Assembly (NCBI GenBank): GCA_028280785.1
Contig: JANQLF010000313.1
Coordinates: forward strand, 1 to 45,161
Length of the DNA stretch: 45,161 nucleotides
Direction of reading: 5' to 3'
DNA from: Planctomycetota bacterium
GTDB lineage: Bacteria; Planctomycetota; UBA11346
Shown: piece by piece, positions 8,800-18,566 of the stretch
Position numbering within the stretch: position 1 is the stretch's first letter
How the letters are laid out: every line of letters begins with the position of its first letter
Made by a program: the position numbers and the translations under genes
The notes under the pieces: generated by a model
What the model was told of the DNA's origin: nothing
What the model saw: only the letters and a program-made list of their open reading frames with translations
Database searches by the model: none

Positions 8800-11700
8800 T
8801 TAATTATCCGGCTGGATGCTTTCTTCAAATTCAGGGATGACGGATTCTTGCATATCCCACAATTCCCAAAAATCCGCCGCTGCTTTTGTCTCAGCATCAT
8901 CAATCGCAATGAATTCCAAACTATCCATTTCGCGTAGAATACTCATGCCCTTTTTAATGTTTAACGGCGTTAAGCGAATACTGCGCAATTGCATATCTTT
9001 CAATGGGGATAGGTCGGTAATTTCTGTATTTTGAATATGCAATTCTGTTAAATACAAGGTCGAAACGTCTTCTAGGCTCATGACTTTGGTATGAGCTATA
9101 TCGAGTTTAAACAAGTCACAATGAACTAATGGACTTAAATCTGTGATGGCAGTACGTGCCACCGATAAATCTTGTAGTTGTGGCATTAAGCGTGTTACTT
9201 CCAGATCAGCTAATTTAGTGCCACTTAAATCTAAACGCTTTAAAGGCAGCGTTGCAAGAATATCAACTTTTGATATTGGATTTTCGGCAGCCAGTAATGT
9301 ATGCAGCGGCTTATTGGCCAATGGCTTTAAATCATAAATTTTACAATTAGAAATATTTAATTCCTGCAGAGTAGTGTTTTTACTTAATGGACTTAAGTGT
9401 TTAAGCTCTTGGCCTTCCATACTCAAATATTCCAGGGGTAAAAACTTGAGAACCACCCAACCACGTGCAACACGACAACGATCAAAAGCTAAATGCTTGA
9501 TCGGCGAACGACGCAAAGGACCAATATCAAGTACACTGGTGCCACTAATGTCCAACCAATCCAACGGCATGCCCTCCAATGGCTGCAGATTCGCAACCTT
9601 GGTACAACGTGCCAAATTCAGGTGCTGCAATGACATGCCACGCAACGGTGCAAGATTAGACACGTCCTCGCCGCGCATATCCATTTGCAAAGACGAACGT
9701 TCGATCCAGATTTTCGCATCGATATTACGCCAAGTGCGTTTCAACATATTTTCATAGCTACCTAAAGACTTTTCTAATTCCAACAATTCATTAGCACGTT
9801 TCAGTCCATCGCGAGCACGGGTTGCACGTTCGGTACTGGAAATAGAACCGTGCACCTCTTGATAGAGGTCACGCGCGGTTTGGTATTGAGCTTTGAGCAT
9901 ATATCGATCAGCTACATCTAAAATGTCAACTTTAATTGATTCACCTAATTTAGAAATATTTACATTATGATAAATACTTTCTGAATTTTCACCGGATATA
10001 AATCCGCAGTGACTATACGGTCCGCCTGCTAAGATATCTTCTGTTTTTTCTTCAGCTGAAAGAACAATTTCATCATTAATTTTTAACATGAGCACATTGC
10101 CAACAATACTTGCTTCGATCACATATTGCTCATTAGGTGTCAGCACATAATCAGCTTCGTCGAGCACATGCTGTCCGTCACTGTCAGCCCGAATCAATTT
10201 TGATTTGGTATTGCTCCATCCACCTATCTGAAAGACATAGCCTTCATGCCAACCATTGCCGTGTAAAATAGCGTGAAAACCGCCCTCGGTTCCGCCCAAC
10301 CACGTAACTTCATAGGATAATTTAACGTCACCCACAGTGCGTTTATTATACAGAATGGTTAATGGTTTATCATTGGTGCGTATATGCATACCATCTGGAT
10401 CAGAACCAATAAATCGTGGCCATTCAGCTTCCACTACTGGCACTGGTGGCACCGACCATTCGGTATAGAGATCCCAACTCTGCGACAATTGAGTAAAGTC
10501 AAACGTTTCGGTATGCACTGACTTCCATTGACGCAAACTATCCGCATTAGCTTCTTTAGTTAATTCCTCAACTTCTTTTTGATTCTCTTCAGCCTTACGT
10601 CGTTCTTTAGCGGTAAATATACCGAGTAGTATAATCGACACCAAGGAAACCAATAATACCAATGAAACTGCTTTATTACGTAGGATTAATTTAGTAAATG
10701 CTTCGAAGAACGTATCTTTTTTTGCACTGACCGAACGACCCGAGAGGTATAGTTCGATATCCTTACGCAATTCATAAACTGATTGGTAGCGCAATTCAGG
10801 GATGCGCGCCAACGCTTTCATCGCAATTGCTTCTAATTCTTTAGGAATACTACGATCAGGCGCACGCTCTGCGGGTGTATCTATTTTACCACGACAGATA
10901 TTGCGAATCATTTCTTCATTGGTTTTTGCCTGCACCGGTGTGTGTAAGGTGAGAATCTCATATAAAATCGCGCCGAGCGTATAGACATCGCTACGCTTAT
11001 CGACTTTATCATTATCGCCACGCGCTTGCTCAGGCGACATATACGAAAGCGTTCCCAAAATCTGACCATCCATGGTAATGCCATCTGGTCGCTCATCATC
11101 ACGCACACTTTCAATAGGCTCCATCTTTTCGATAGCCTGCTCATCTAATTCTAATTCTTGATTTTCTACTGTTACAGAATCGCGCACTTGTTCCTGTTTA
11201 ATGGTTCCCTTTTCAACGCGTTGTGCTTTAGCCAATCCCCAGTCCATCACCTGCACTTCACCGAATTGACCAACCATAATATTTTCAGGTTTAATATCGC
11301 GATGAATAACGCCGCGCGAATGGGCAAAGTCAATAGCGTGACAAACATTAATATATGAATGCAATAACTTACCGAGTGAATATTGATCGGCCGCACTCGA
11401 ATCTTCGCGCAATTTATCTAAAATATCATTGAGCGTCTCACCGCGCACTAATTTCATCGTGAAATAAATACGATCGTTGGCATCACGACCAATTTCATGC
11501 ACTGGTACAATATGCGGATGCTCTAACTGCCCGGTGATTTGCGCCTCTTCAACGAAGCGCAAACGTGTGCGCTCACTGGTTGAAGCGATAATCCGTTTCA
11601 TCGCTACATGACGGCGTAAATTGGTATCGTAGACCCGCAGTACCGAGCCCATGCCACCTCGGCCAATTTCGTCGATGAAGACATACTTATCCGACAGACC

Positions 11701-11853
11701 ACCCGTACGCAGCATTTTGTCGGTAACTGACTTGGTCACCGTGGTCGTTGAGCCCTCATCACCGATGACACTGGTCTCCCCACCGAGGGTGACGGTTTCC
11801 ACCTTCACGCGCTCTGTACCAATTGTAGCTTTTGCTGGTTTGTCGTCGGCCAT
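8800..11853 (-). CDS. Ser/Thr receptor kinase with LamG/DUF1080-like ectodomain and leucine-rich repeats
   Basis: A 1017-residue predicted single-pass membrane kinase. The cytoplasmic Hanks-type kinase domain (about residues 56-375) has GRGGMGSVLRV, the catalytic Lys in VAMKRI, HRDIKPEN with H184, MDWGLAK in place of DFG, and GTLSYMSPEQARG. A hydrophobic helix at about 393-413 (AVSLVLLVSLVSIILLGIF) is followed by a short coiled segment. Then comes a beta-sandwich domain (about 460-640) resembling the concanavalin-like/DUF1080 fold. The last ~300 residues are leucine-rich repeats in which LPLKRLDLSGTKLADLEV-like units recur. The architecture implies an extracytoplasmic ligand-binding part controlling an internal kinase. 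Combinations like this are most often seen in Planctomycetota and Lentisphaerota. The target is unknown. Confidence 0.92.
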   Translation of the reverse strand: MADDKPAKATIGTERVKVETVTLGGETSVIGDEGSTTTVTKSVTDKMLRTGGLSDKYVFIDEIGRGGMGSVLRVYDTNLRRHVAMKRIIASTSERTRLRFVEEAQITGQLEHPHIVPVHEIGRDANDRIYFTMKLVRGETLNDILDKLREDSSAADQYSLGKLLHSYINVCHAIDFAHSRGVIHRDIKPENIMVGQFGEVQVMDWGLAKAQRVEKGTIKQEQVRDSVTVENQELELDEQAIEKMEPIESVRDDERPDGITMDGQILGTLSYMSPEQARGDNDKVDKRSDVYTLGAILYEILTLHTPVQAKTNEEMIRNICRGKIDTPAERAPDRSIPKELEAIAMKALARIPELRYQSVYELRKDIELYLSGRSVSAKKDTFFEAFTKLILRNKAVSLVLLVSLVSIILLGIFTAKERRKAEENQKEVEELTKEANADSLRQWKSVHTETFDFTQLSQSWDLYTEWSVPPVPVVEAEWPRFIGSDPDGMHIRTNDKPLTILYNKRTVGDVKLSYEVTWLGGTEGGFHAILHGNGWHEGYVFQIGGWSNTKSKLIRADSDGQHVLDEADYVLTPNEQYVIEASIVGNVLMLKINDEIVLSAEEKTEDILAGGPYSHCGFISGENSESIYHNVNISKLGESIKVDILDVADRYMLKAQYQTARDLYQEVHGSISSTERATRARDGLKRANELLELEKSLGSYENMLKRTWRNIDAKIWIERSSLQMDMRGEDVSNLAPLRGMSLQHLNLARCTKVANLQPLEGMPLDWLDISGTSVLDIGPLRRSPIKHLAFDRCRVARGWVVLKFLPLEYLSMEGQELKHLSPLSKNTTLQELNISNCKIYDLKPLANKPLHTLLAAENPISKVDILATLPLKRLDLSGTKLADLEVTRLMPQLQDLSVARTAITDLSPLVHCDLFKLDIAHTKVMSLEDVSTLYLTELHIQNTEITDLSPLKDMQLRSIRLTPLNIKKGMSILREMDSLEFIAIDDAETKAAADFWELWDMQESVIPEFEESIQPDN

Positions 11854-11980
11854 GAGTTCTCTGGTACTCTGATTTAAACTGCTGTCCTATCAAGAGTAAG
11901 CGATATTGGGACGGTTTGGTGACGCACCCATCGCAAACCCCTTACCTATCACGATCTAGAGAACTGTCACTGTGCTAAAA

Positions 11981-13012
11981 TCACACGTTTTTGGCCGTTA
12001 TTTCTGATATGGCCTCTAATGCGACACGATAGACCTGCTTCGGTGAAATCCGCTCCATATGGACTTTCGTGAGGTCTTTGCGCTCCCATAAGGCACCTGG
12101 CGCCTGAATATTGCGATAGCCCAGGCCACGTGGTCCGTTTCGTGTCGCTGGTACTGGTCCAAATAAGCCAACGGCTGGAACCTCCAGTGCTCGAGCTAAG
12201 TGCAATGGCCCCGTGTCACCGCTGACAAAGATCTGTGATTGAGCTATCAAAGCAGCCAACTGCGGCAGTGTCGTTGGCGGCGCCATATGCGCTCTCGGCT
12301 CTTGTTCGATCAATTGCTGAGCGTGCGCTTCTTCCCAACCCGGTCCCCAGGTAACGACGACCTGATGCCCAGCATCACTGAGCAAGGACAAAAACGCTGC
12401 TTGCTTATCGAGCGGCCAAAGTTTGGTCGGCCAGGTCCCCCCAAGGTTCCAAATCCAAAAATCCTGTAATCCGTGCTCGCTACAATAATCCCCAGCCCAC
12501 GCTCGTTCGCTTGCCCACGCTGGTAATGGAAACACATCAGGTCCCTTTAAATGCTGATCGCCAACAATCGGCAAGCTCAACGCACGCATTTTATCGACAA
12601 TATGCTCGGCCGAACTGGGAGCACGCCGATGACTGAAAAAATAACTACCTTCTTGAGCAACTGGCCAAGCATGGCTCACGCGTATACGTGCTCCGCTTAG
12701 ACAATTGGCAATGGTGCTTTTGGCTCGCCCTTGTGCATCAATGCCAAAATCATAATCGCGCGCTTTAAGTTGTCGTCGCAACTGGCGCAAATAAGCAAAC
12801 ATACTGCCGTTAATTATATTAATCTTATTTTTCCACTGCTTGCGTGGTACCGTAAAACAACGGTCGATGACTGGATTATCTTCCAATAAAATGCGCCACG
12901 GTTCGTCACAAACCCAATCAATGCGGGCCCCAAGCCGATGCAAATCAGCAGCTAGCGGTAAGGTGTGAATAATATCACCAAAGGCACCAAGACGAACAAT
13001 TAAAACACGCAT
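11981..13012 (-). CDS. Lipopolysaccharide heptosyltransferase-like glycosyltransferase (GT9 family)
   Basis: A 343-residue family 9 glycosyltransferase like WaaC/WaaF, which add heptose from ADP-heptose to the LPS inner core on the cytoplasmic face of the inner membrane. The N-terminal Rossmann motif is MRVLIVRLGAFGDIIHTLP, matching the (L/I)RxxxxGDxxxxxP pattern. The C-terminal donor-binding motif is SGDTGPLHLARALEVPAVGLFGP, with the conserved D and the TGPLHLA block, followed by a PxxxGP-like turn. Length is typical. It supports a Gram-negative envelope. The specific acceptor cannot be assigned. The neighbouring minus-strand genes are functionally unrelated. Confidence 0.9.
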   Translation of the reverse strand: MRVLIVRLGAFGDIIHTLPLAADLHRLGARIDWVCDEPWRILLEDNPVIDRCFTVPRKQWKNKINIINGSMFAYLRQLRRQLKARDYDFGIDAQGRAKSTIANCLSGARIRVSHAWPVAQEGSYFFSHRRAPSSAEHIVDKMRALSLPIVGDQHLKGPDVFPLPAWASERAWAGDYCSEHGLQDFWIWNLGGTWPTKLWPLDKQAAFLSLLSDAGHQVVVTWGPGWEEAHAQQLIEQEPRAHMAPPTTLPQLAALIAQSQIFVSGDTGPLHLARALEVPAVGLFGPVPATRNGPRGLGYRNIQAPGALWERKDLTKVHMERISPKQVYRVALEAISEITAKNV

Positions 13013-13138
13013 ACGCTTTTTAATTCAAAAACTCTAAGCATATATGCATGAACGCTGATCTAAACATAGTTTACCTATTTGTTTAAACAGGCAAATTACG
13101 AGACCCCACCGTGAACTCAATGGTCGAAGGGCAATTAA

Positions 13139-13558
13139 TTAGGCACATTCAGCGTGTTGATAAGCGCCCAATTGCTCCAGGTGTTGCAGCAATACCGCCA
13201 AATCGCGCTTACCCATATGCTGCAAGGTTGGCAAATTCGAACCGACACAGGAGCTTATCGCCGTAACCAACTCTGACTTTGACCAGGTCATGAGTTGTGA
13301 AATGGTCCACTCGTGACGAATGGGCTGTTGATCACTGCAGAACGGTGTCCACTTTCCGAAGATATGACTACGCGGGAATATCCGTTCGTGGATGGCCTCA
13401 TCATCCCAACCCTTGGCTTTTAATTTTTCGTATATTTCACAACGGCCCGTCGACATCGGGTAAAAAACATAGGCATTACTACCATGTTGTTGTTGCTCAC
13501 TATTGATGACGCCGTGCAATTGGTCGTCAATCGTAACGAAATATGGGTCTGTAGTCAT
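13139..13558 (-). CDS. Uncharacterised 139-residue soluble protein
   Basis: Not recognised. It is a soluble protein without a signal peptide or membrane segment. It is moderately rich in His, Gln and Trp and has an N-terminal beta-rich half (YFVTIDDQLHGVINSEQQQ, YVFYPMSTGRCEIYEKLKAKG) and a helical C-terminal half containing LPTLQHMGKRDLAVLLQHLE. The ATG at 13558 is preceded by TAGGTGCTCAT, an acceptable ribosome-binding site. It diverges from queG across 132 bases that hold only weak inverted repeats, such as GATTCT/AGAATC at 13595-13610. Confidence 0.65.
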   Translation of the reverse strand: MTTDPYFVTIDDQLHGVINSEQQQHGSNAYVFYPMSTGRCEIYEKLKAKGWDDEAIHERIFPRSHIFGKWTPFCSDQQPIRHEWTISQLMTWSKSELVTAISSCVGSNLPTLQHMGKRDLAVLLQHLEQLGAYQHAECA

Positions 13559-13690
13559 ATGAGCACCTAAAATAGTTTAAGTTTAATTAGGTTTGATTCT
13601 CTAAAGAATCACCTCGAATTGTAAGCAAAAGATGTTTAACGCAAGAACAGTTTTGCTTGCGACTGCCATTCAGCATTGACGATAGCGAAC

Positions 13691-14680
13691 ATGACTCATC
13701 CAGTCATTCCCTTCAACACGCTGCAAACACTCTGTGAAGAACAGTCACTCTTTGCCTTAGCGACGTGTGCAGCAACGGGCCCCAATGACCCCCAGCATAT
13801 GGAGCAATTGCTCAGTGATGGCGTTGGTGACATGGAATACTTAACACGACAGCAAGAATTACGCAGCGATCCCGATCACTTATTACCAAATTACACGCAT
13901 ATTTTAGCCTGTGCACTGCCTTATCAAAATACCCGCGAAGAACAGGAACTTAAACGTGCACGTTATGCGGCCGGCAAAGATTATCATAAAATATTCCGCA
14001 AAAAATTAGCTGCTATAGGACAAGCGATCAATACACAAACTAACTCCTCATTTGAATCGCGTGCCTGTGTAGATTCGGCACCGCTCAATGAACGCTCACT
14101 TGCTCAACATGTCGGTTTAGGTTGGCTTGGGAAAAACGCCTTACTCATTCATCCAAAACGTGGATCTTATCATTTTCTTGGATTCTTATTAACCACAGCG
14201 CCATTGGAAATCGTGCATGGAGCTAGTAACGAAGACCGCTGTGGTACATGCACCGCCTGTCATGACCATTGTCCGACTCATGCGTTGATAGATCGACGCG
14301 TGCTCTCTGAACGCTGCATCAGTTATTTGACCATCGAACATCAGGGCGTTATTGAAAAATCTCTAGCCAAACATTTTCAAGGCTGGTGGTATGGCTGCGA
14401 TATTTGCCAAGAAGTTTGTCCATGGAATAAATTTTCGGTTCCATCCGGTGATCAACGGTTTATCGGTGAGGACTCAGAGCACGATATCTTGCAATTACGC
14501 GAAGAGGAATTTTCGACCTTTACACAAGGCCGCGCCCTTGGCCGCATTTCCTACGCACAATTTCGTCGCAACCTCCTTGTTGCCTTGTGGAGCCTGAAGC
14601 GCCATACAGACTGTCAAAACTTTGATACTGAAGGCCTAGAGCTAGTCGAAGCACAAGCTCGTGAACTGGGAATTAAATAA
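13691..14680 (+). CDS. queG: Epoxyqueuosine reductase QueG
   Basis: A 329-residue cobalamin-dependent iron-sulfur enzyme that makes the last step of queuosine synthesis, reducing epoxyqueuosine in tRNA. The conserved catalytic block reads [20 protein letters not shown] followed by [14 protein letters not shown]. The two [4Fe-4S] cysteine sets are [16 protein letters not shown] and [11 protein letters not shown], both complete. It is slightly shorter than the E. coli protein because it lacks the extended C-terminal part. The start is uncertain: a TTG at 13676 also opens this frame, but the ATG at 13691 is preferred. Its TAA stop overlaps the thiS start codon, so the two are translationally coupled. 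Confidence 0.93.
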   Translation: MTHPVIPFNTLQTLCEEQSLFALATCAATGPNDPQHMEQLLSDGVGDMEYLTRQQELRSDPDHLLPNYTHILACALPYQNTREEQELKRARYAAGKDYHKIFRKKLAAIGQAINTQTNSSFESRACVDSAPLNERSLAQHVGLGWLGKNALLIHPKRGSYHFLGFLLTTAPLEIVHGASNEDRCGTCTACHDHCPTHALIDRRVLSERCISYLTIEHQGVIEKSLAKHFQGWWYGCDICQEVCPWNKFSVPSGDQRFIGEDSEHDILQLREEEFSTFTQGRALGRISYAQFRRNLLVALWSLKRHTDCQNFDTEGLELVEAQARELGIK

Positions 14681-14880
14681 TGAATATTATGGTTAATGGC
14701 GAAGCAAAAACATTAGATGACGACGGCACCATTAGTGATTTATTAGCGAGCCTTGAATTACCAAGTACGAGAGTTGCCGTTGAAGTGAATAAACAATTAG
14801 TGCGTCGGGCAGAACATGCCGAACATAAACTCAGCGACGGTGATAGTGTTGAGATAGTTACATTTGTTGGCGGAGGCTAG
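14680..14880 (+). CDS. thiS: ThiS-like sulfur carrier protein
   Basis: A 66-residue beta-grasp sulfur carrier. It starts [12 protein letters not shown] and ends [10 protein letters not shown] with the terminal Gly-Gly that is adenylated and thiocarboxylated to donate sulfur for the thiazole ring of thiamine. Length and both ends match ThiS closely. The start overlaps the queG stop (TAATG). No thiG or thiF is adjacent, so the thiamine assignment rests on sequence alone. A MoaD- or other carrier role is less likely given the VTFVGGG ending. Confidence 0.88.
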   Translation: MNIMVNGEAKTLDDDGTISDLLASLELPSTRVAVEVNKQLVRRAEHAEHKLSDGDSVEIVTFVGGG

Positions 14881-14921
14881 CATATTATAGCTAACTAGTA
14901 TGAGGATTAGTCTTAGTATTA

Positions 14922-14953
14922 AGTCTTAGCCTCCAATTTTGGAAACTAAGACT
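14922..14953. terminator. Possible bidirectional terminator between thiS and the SH3 gene
   Basis: AGTCTTAG at 14922-14929 pairs with CTAAGACT at 14946-14953 around a 16-base loop that itself contains CCAATTTTGG. A second AGTCTTAG copy lies at 14909-14916. The position between convergent genes fits a terminator, but no strong U-run is present. Confidence 0.4.
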
Positions 14954-14983
14954 AAGACCAATACAAAGACTGATACCAGTTCG

Positions 14984-16183
14984 CTATTTAACTACTTTAA
15001 GTTCGCTGACGATGATCAGTGGAATACCTTTGTATTTCGCATCCACCTCGTGATCGACTATCTGCGTTTCACCGTCGACGCGGACGGTTTGCCAGTGTAG
15101 ATCTTTAAGGTTAGTTTTCAGACCGTCTTTTAATTTAATAAATGCAGAGATGCCATTGTCACCCAATAGAACGAATTTAACACCGATGGCTGGCACTTCT
15201 AATTCATCAACCCAACCCTGAACGCCTTTATCAGTTTTAGCTATCACAGCTATGTCTGGCTTTTTCTCAGTGTCAGCAGGTACTGGATCTGTTTTAACAA
15301 CAGGGTCCGTTTTGGTTTCGGTCGCTGTTGGCTCCGGATCTTTTTTAACGGCAACTTCAGTCTTCGGCTTGGTACCTTCACTAATACTTGGTGCTTTTTC
15401 GCTTCCCGCCGAATTAACCACGCGCGTAATACCGCGACGTAAGCGCTCTGCCAGAACGCGCGTTCGTAATTCTGGATGGTCCTGCGTTACTTGTTTTAAT
15501 TGAGCTGACAAACCATCCCAATCTAAATGCAAAGCTTTACCGCTATCTTTTTGTAATTGCTGGTAGTAATCCTCGTAGGTTGCCAAAGCACTGCGCCATA
15601 CTTTATCAGTTGGGTGACTGGCATGCTTATCATTGGTTAACGGGCCACTGGTAATTTTATTATTTGGCTTTGCTTCGGCTTGCGGATCAGCTGCTGCAGG
15701 CTCTGCATCAACTTTCTTTTCATTCTCATCTTTGATGTGGAGAACGCTGGTATGGACATAGGCAACTGCAGTCGGCACATACACAGCATACCATTGGCCA
15801 ACTTTAGGACCCTTCCAACGGACTGTATCGTTACGATTCAATTTGATAACTTCCTTCGAACCGCTGGTCGCATCACGACGGACATTGGCGCCGTCTTGAG
15901 TCACGCGCAAGACGCGTTCTTGATCAGTTTTTGCTAAATTCATCGAGTGCATCCAAGCAACACCTGCTGCTGGAAATTTGATTTTATACCAGTTGTTTGA
16001 TCCCTCAGCTTTACCCAAGATCTCAACTGACGTTCCTGCATTCAATGTACAGACAATGCCACCATCTTTGGTGCTTGGACCAAAGCGCACATTGCCACGC
16101 TTGGCCATATTTGCTTCGACGGCACAGAGACCGTGAACCATCACTAAGAGGCCGCTTAACATCAGCATTTGCATGATCTTCAT
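14984..16183 (-). CDS. Secreted bacterial SH3-domain protein
   Basis: A 399-residue exported protein. The start is placed at ATG 16183 (MKIMQMLMLSGLLVMVHGLC), because it has an AGGAG ribosome-binding site 8 bases upstream and begins a good signal peptide. A longer reading from 16243 has neither. Two bacterial SH3-like modules follow: NMAKRGNVRFGPSTKDGGIV at about 25-80, and VTQDGANVRRDATSGSKEVI at about 92-150. A long Lys/Pro/Thr-rich linker (about 255-315) leads to a small C-terminal domain of unknown type. Bacterial SH3 modules often bind peptidoglycan or other envelope partners, so a periplasmic or wall-associated role is likely. It diverges from accD across 239 bases with no recognised feature. 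Confidence 0.85.
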   Translation of the reverse strand: MKIMQMLMLSGLLVMVHGLCAVEANMAKRGNVRFGPSTKDGGIVCTLNAGTSVEILGKAEGSNNWYKIKFPAAGVAWMHSMNLAKTDQERVLRVTQDGANVRRDATSGSKEVIKLNRNDTVRWKGPKVGQWYAVYVPTAVAYVHTSVLHIKDENEKKVDAEPAAADPQAEAKPNNKITSGPLTNDKHASHPTDKVWRSALATYEDYYQQLQKDSGKALHLDWDGLSAQLKQVTQDHPELRTRVLAERLRRGITRVVNSAGSEKAPSISEGTKPKTEVAVKKDPEPTATETKTDPVVKTDPVPADTEKKPDIAVIAKTDKGVQGWVDELEVPAIGVKFVLLGDNGISAFIKLKDGLKTNLKDLHWQTVRVDGETQIVDHEVDAKYKGIPLIIVSELKVVK

Positions 16184-16422
16184 GTCTGGAACTCCTGATT
16201 TGAACAGGCTATAGAGAAGCTGCTTTACGCAAGAGAACTGCATAACAGAAGCTGAAAACTCGCTAGTAAATCATGACAAGTTAAGAACTTAAAAGCACAG
16301 ACTCGCCAGCAATCAGTTAGCATACCGCCACTCGATCCTTTCATCACATTTTCAGCGCCCACTCCCAAACAGCCGTTGTAAAGGGAACTCGGTCTATAGA
16401 TTACCGCCTACCAAGGAGCGGT

Positions 16423-17265
16423 ATGGTACTTGATCGCTTACGCTGGGGCAGTGGACGCAAAGATCCGAAAAAGATCCCTGATGGTTTGTGGGTGAAATGT
16501 CCAAGTTGCCAAAAGAGTGTTTTCAAACGATTGGTGGAAGAACGTCTCGACACCTGTCCTGAATGTGGCCACCATTTTCCCATGACGGCTCAACGCCGCG
16601 TTGAGATGCTCATTGATGACGGCACCTGGAAAGAATGGGACGAAAATATAAGCTCTGCTGACCCACTTAAATTTGTCGATTCACAAAAATACCCAGATCG
16701 CATTTCGGCAGCACAGAAAAAAACTAATCTCAAAGACGCTGTCATTACAGGCAGTGGACAAATAGAAGCGCGCAATGTTGCCCTCGGCGTCATGGATTTT
16801 CGTTTTAATGGCGGATCGATGGGTTCAGCCGTAGGTGAACGCCTCACGCGCATGGTTGAAGTAGCCACCGAAGAACAGCTTCCGGTGATTATTATCTCAG
16901 CCTCAGGTGGAGCCCGCATGCAAGAAGGCATTTTGTCATTAATGCAAATGGCAAAGGTCAGCGGAGCACTCCAGCGCCATAGCGATGCGCGCCTTCCTTT
17001 CATTTCCATATTAACGCGACCCACCTTTGGCGGTGTTACCGCAAGCTTTGCAACCTTAGGTGATTTAAATATCGCTGAACCAAAAGCATTAATTGGTTTT
17101 GCTGGTCCAAGCGTTATTGAGCAAACAATTAAACAAAAATTACCCGAAGGCTTTCAAACAGCTGAATTTTGTCACGAACATGGCCAAGTTGATTTAATTG
17201 TTCCACGTCAAGATCTTAAAATGGAACTAGCACGCATTCTCGCTTATCTTGGCCCTAAAAAATAA
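16423..17265 (+). CDS. accD: Acetyl-CoA carboxylase carboxyltransferase beta subunit
   Basis: A 280-residue AccD, which with AccA transfers the carboxyl group from carboxybiotin to acetyl-CoA to make malonyl-CoA, the first step of fatty-acid synthesis. The N-terminal four-cysteine zinc ribbon is complete (C26, C29, C45, C48). The carboxyltransferase core shows ISASGGARMQEGILSLMQMAK and LTRPTFGGVTASFATLGDL, then GFAGPSVIEQTIKQKLPEGF. Length is normal. The ATG follows a clear AAGGAGCGGT ribosome-binding site. The next gene starts 19 bases after its stop and probably shares its transcript. Confidence 0.97.
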   Translation: MVLDRLRWGSGRKDPKKIPDGLWVKCPSCQKSVFKRLVEERLDTCPECGHHFPMTAQRRVEMLIDDGTWKEWDENISSADPLKFVDSQKYPDRISAAQKKTNLKDAVITGSGQIEARNVALGVMDFRFNGGSMGSAVGERLTRMVEVATEEQLPVIIISASGGARMQEGILSLMQMAKVSGALQRHSDARLPFISILTRPTFGGVTASFATLGDLNIAEPKALIGFAGPSVIEQTIKQKLPEGFQTAEFCHEHGQVDLIVPRQDLKMELARILAYLGPKK

Positions 17266-17284
17266 ATTCACATAAAGGATAATT

Positions 17285-18442
17285 ATGACTGCCATCACTG
17301 GACTACGTGGATTACGACCACATCCAGAGCATGTTGCTGATGTTACAGCACCGCCCTATGATGTAATTAAACCAGGCACTGAATTAGAAGCCTTATTACA
17401 AAATAACGACAAATCGGTTTATCATGTTACCCTTGGTCCAGATGCTCCAGGGGCCTTGAAAGCTTTATTAGAAAACGAATCGCTAATCGAAGATAATGAT
17501 GGCGCTTATTATGTATACGAACAAAGTTATGGCGATAATTTAAAACGACTTGGCTTTTTTGCTGCTACAGCTGTTTCAGATTACAGCGAACATCAAGTCA
17601 TTCGTCACGAAAAAACTTTTGATGATAAAGTCAAAGGGCGCATTGCTCTTGCACAAAGCATCGGCCATACCACTGGCCCTGTCTTTTTTCTGACAAAATC
17701 CGCAGTTACGCCCATACTCAATGCGATCTGTGACAGCGAAGAACCCCTCTATCAATTTACCAGTGACTTTAATGGACTAAGCGAATTACATGGGATTCAA
17801 AACCGCGTTTTTCGTGTCAGTCAAGACAGCGAACATGGTAAACAGCTTCAATCACTGATTGCCGAAAATCCTCTGTATATTGCTGATGGTCATCATCGTT
17901 ACCATGCCGCATTAAAAAATGAACAAAGTCACTTGCTATCCTACATTGTTGAAGATGCAAAAATTCTAGCCTACAATCGTGTCATTAATGGCACTCATAG
18001 CTTTGATAGCATTAAAGATAAATTAAACATCAAAGCTTGTGACAATTTTCATACGCCTGAAAAGCATCAATTTTGTATTTATACTAAAAATGGCTCTTAT
18101 TTAATTGATGCCATCGACGTGCCAGAAGATGTTGTTGGTCGACTCGATTGCAGCATTCTCGAACGCGAAGTCTATCCACACCTAGGCCTTAATCACAGCA
18201 TGATCGTCGATCCGAAGCACTTTGACTATTATGCTGAATCTGAATTAGAAGCGATGCAGGCTAGTGTCGATAAAGGTGATTACGATATAGCTGTGGCCCT
18301 CCACCCAGTTTCGATTGATGAACTGATGGCTGTTGCTGATGCTGGTCTGGAAAATAGCGACATCGTCATGCCGGAAAAAAGTACATTCTTCGCACCCAAG
18401 ATTTTGACCGGATTGTTTATCAACAAAAACAATCTCGACTAA
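17285..18442 (+). CDS. DUF1015 family protein (possible free-serine kinase relative)
   Basis: A 385-residue DUF1015 protein. Family hallmarks are visible: LRGLRPHPEHVADVTAPPYDV at the N-terminus, RHEKTFDDKVKGR near residue 110, and YIADGHHRYHAAL near residue 200. Characterised relatives include free serine kinases (SerK/SbnI group) that phosphorylate L-serine. Whether this protein does so is inference. The ADGHHRYHA block is the most conserved part and probably the active site. The start codon has an AAGGATAATT ribosome-binding site. It follows accD closely and is likely co-transcribed with it, although no pathway link is obvious. Confidence 0.85.
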   Translation: MTAITGLRGLRPHPEHVADVTAPPYDVIKPGTELEALLQNNDKSVYHVTLGPDAPGALKALLENESLIEDNDGAYYVYEQSYGDNLKRLGFFAATAVSDYSEHQVIRHEKTFDDKVKGRIALAQSIGHTTGPVFFLTKSAVTPILNAICDSEEPLYQFTSDFNGLSELHGIQNRVFRVSQDSEHGKQLQSLIAENPLYIADGHHRYHAALKNEQSHLLSYIVEDAKILAYNRVINGTHSFDSIKDKLNIKACDNFHTPEKHQFCIYTKNGSYLIDAIDVPEDVVGRLDCSILEREVYPHLGLNHSMIVDPKHFDYYAESELEAMQASVDKGDYDIAVALHPVSIDELMAVADAGLENSDIVMPEKSTFFAPKILTGLFINKNNLD

Positions 18443-18544
18443 ACTAAGGTCTTCCTGTCACTTAGCTTACAACTGTGCTCCCAAGGCAAGCCGTGGTGAA
18501 CAGTTGATGAGCTGCTACGATCTTGTGCATTGAGAACGCAACCA

Positions 18545-18559
18545 CCGACCTATAGTCGG
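18545..18559. repeat. REP-like hairpin upstream of the beta-barrel pair
   Basis: CCGAC at 18545-18549 pairs with GTCGG at 18555-18559 around CTATA. It ends just 7 bases before the ATG at 18567, so it may mask or present the ribosome-binding region (GGGG). On the minus strand it reads GGAGGCCCCGACTATAGGTC, similar to the hairpins at 3872 and 7734. Confidence 0.35.
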
Positions 18560-18566
18560 GGCCTCC

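Noticed and set aside
16376..16400. TTGTAA and TATAGA before accD as a promoter
   Set aside because: The spacing is only 13 bases, too short for a sigma-70 promoter.
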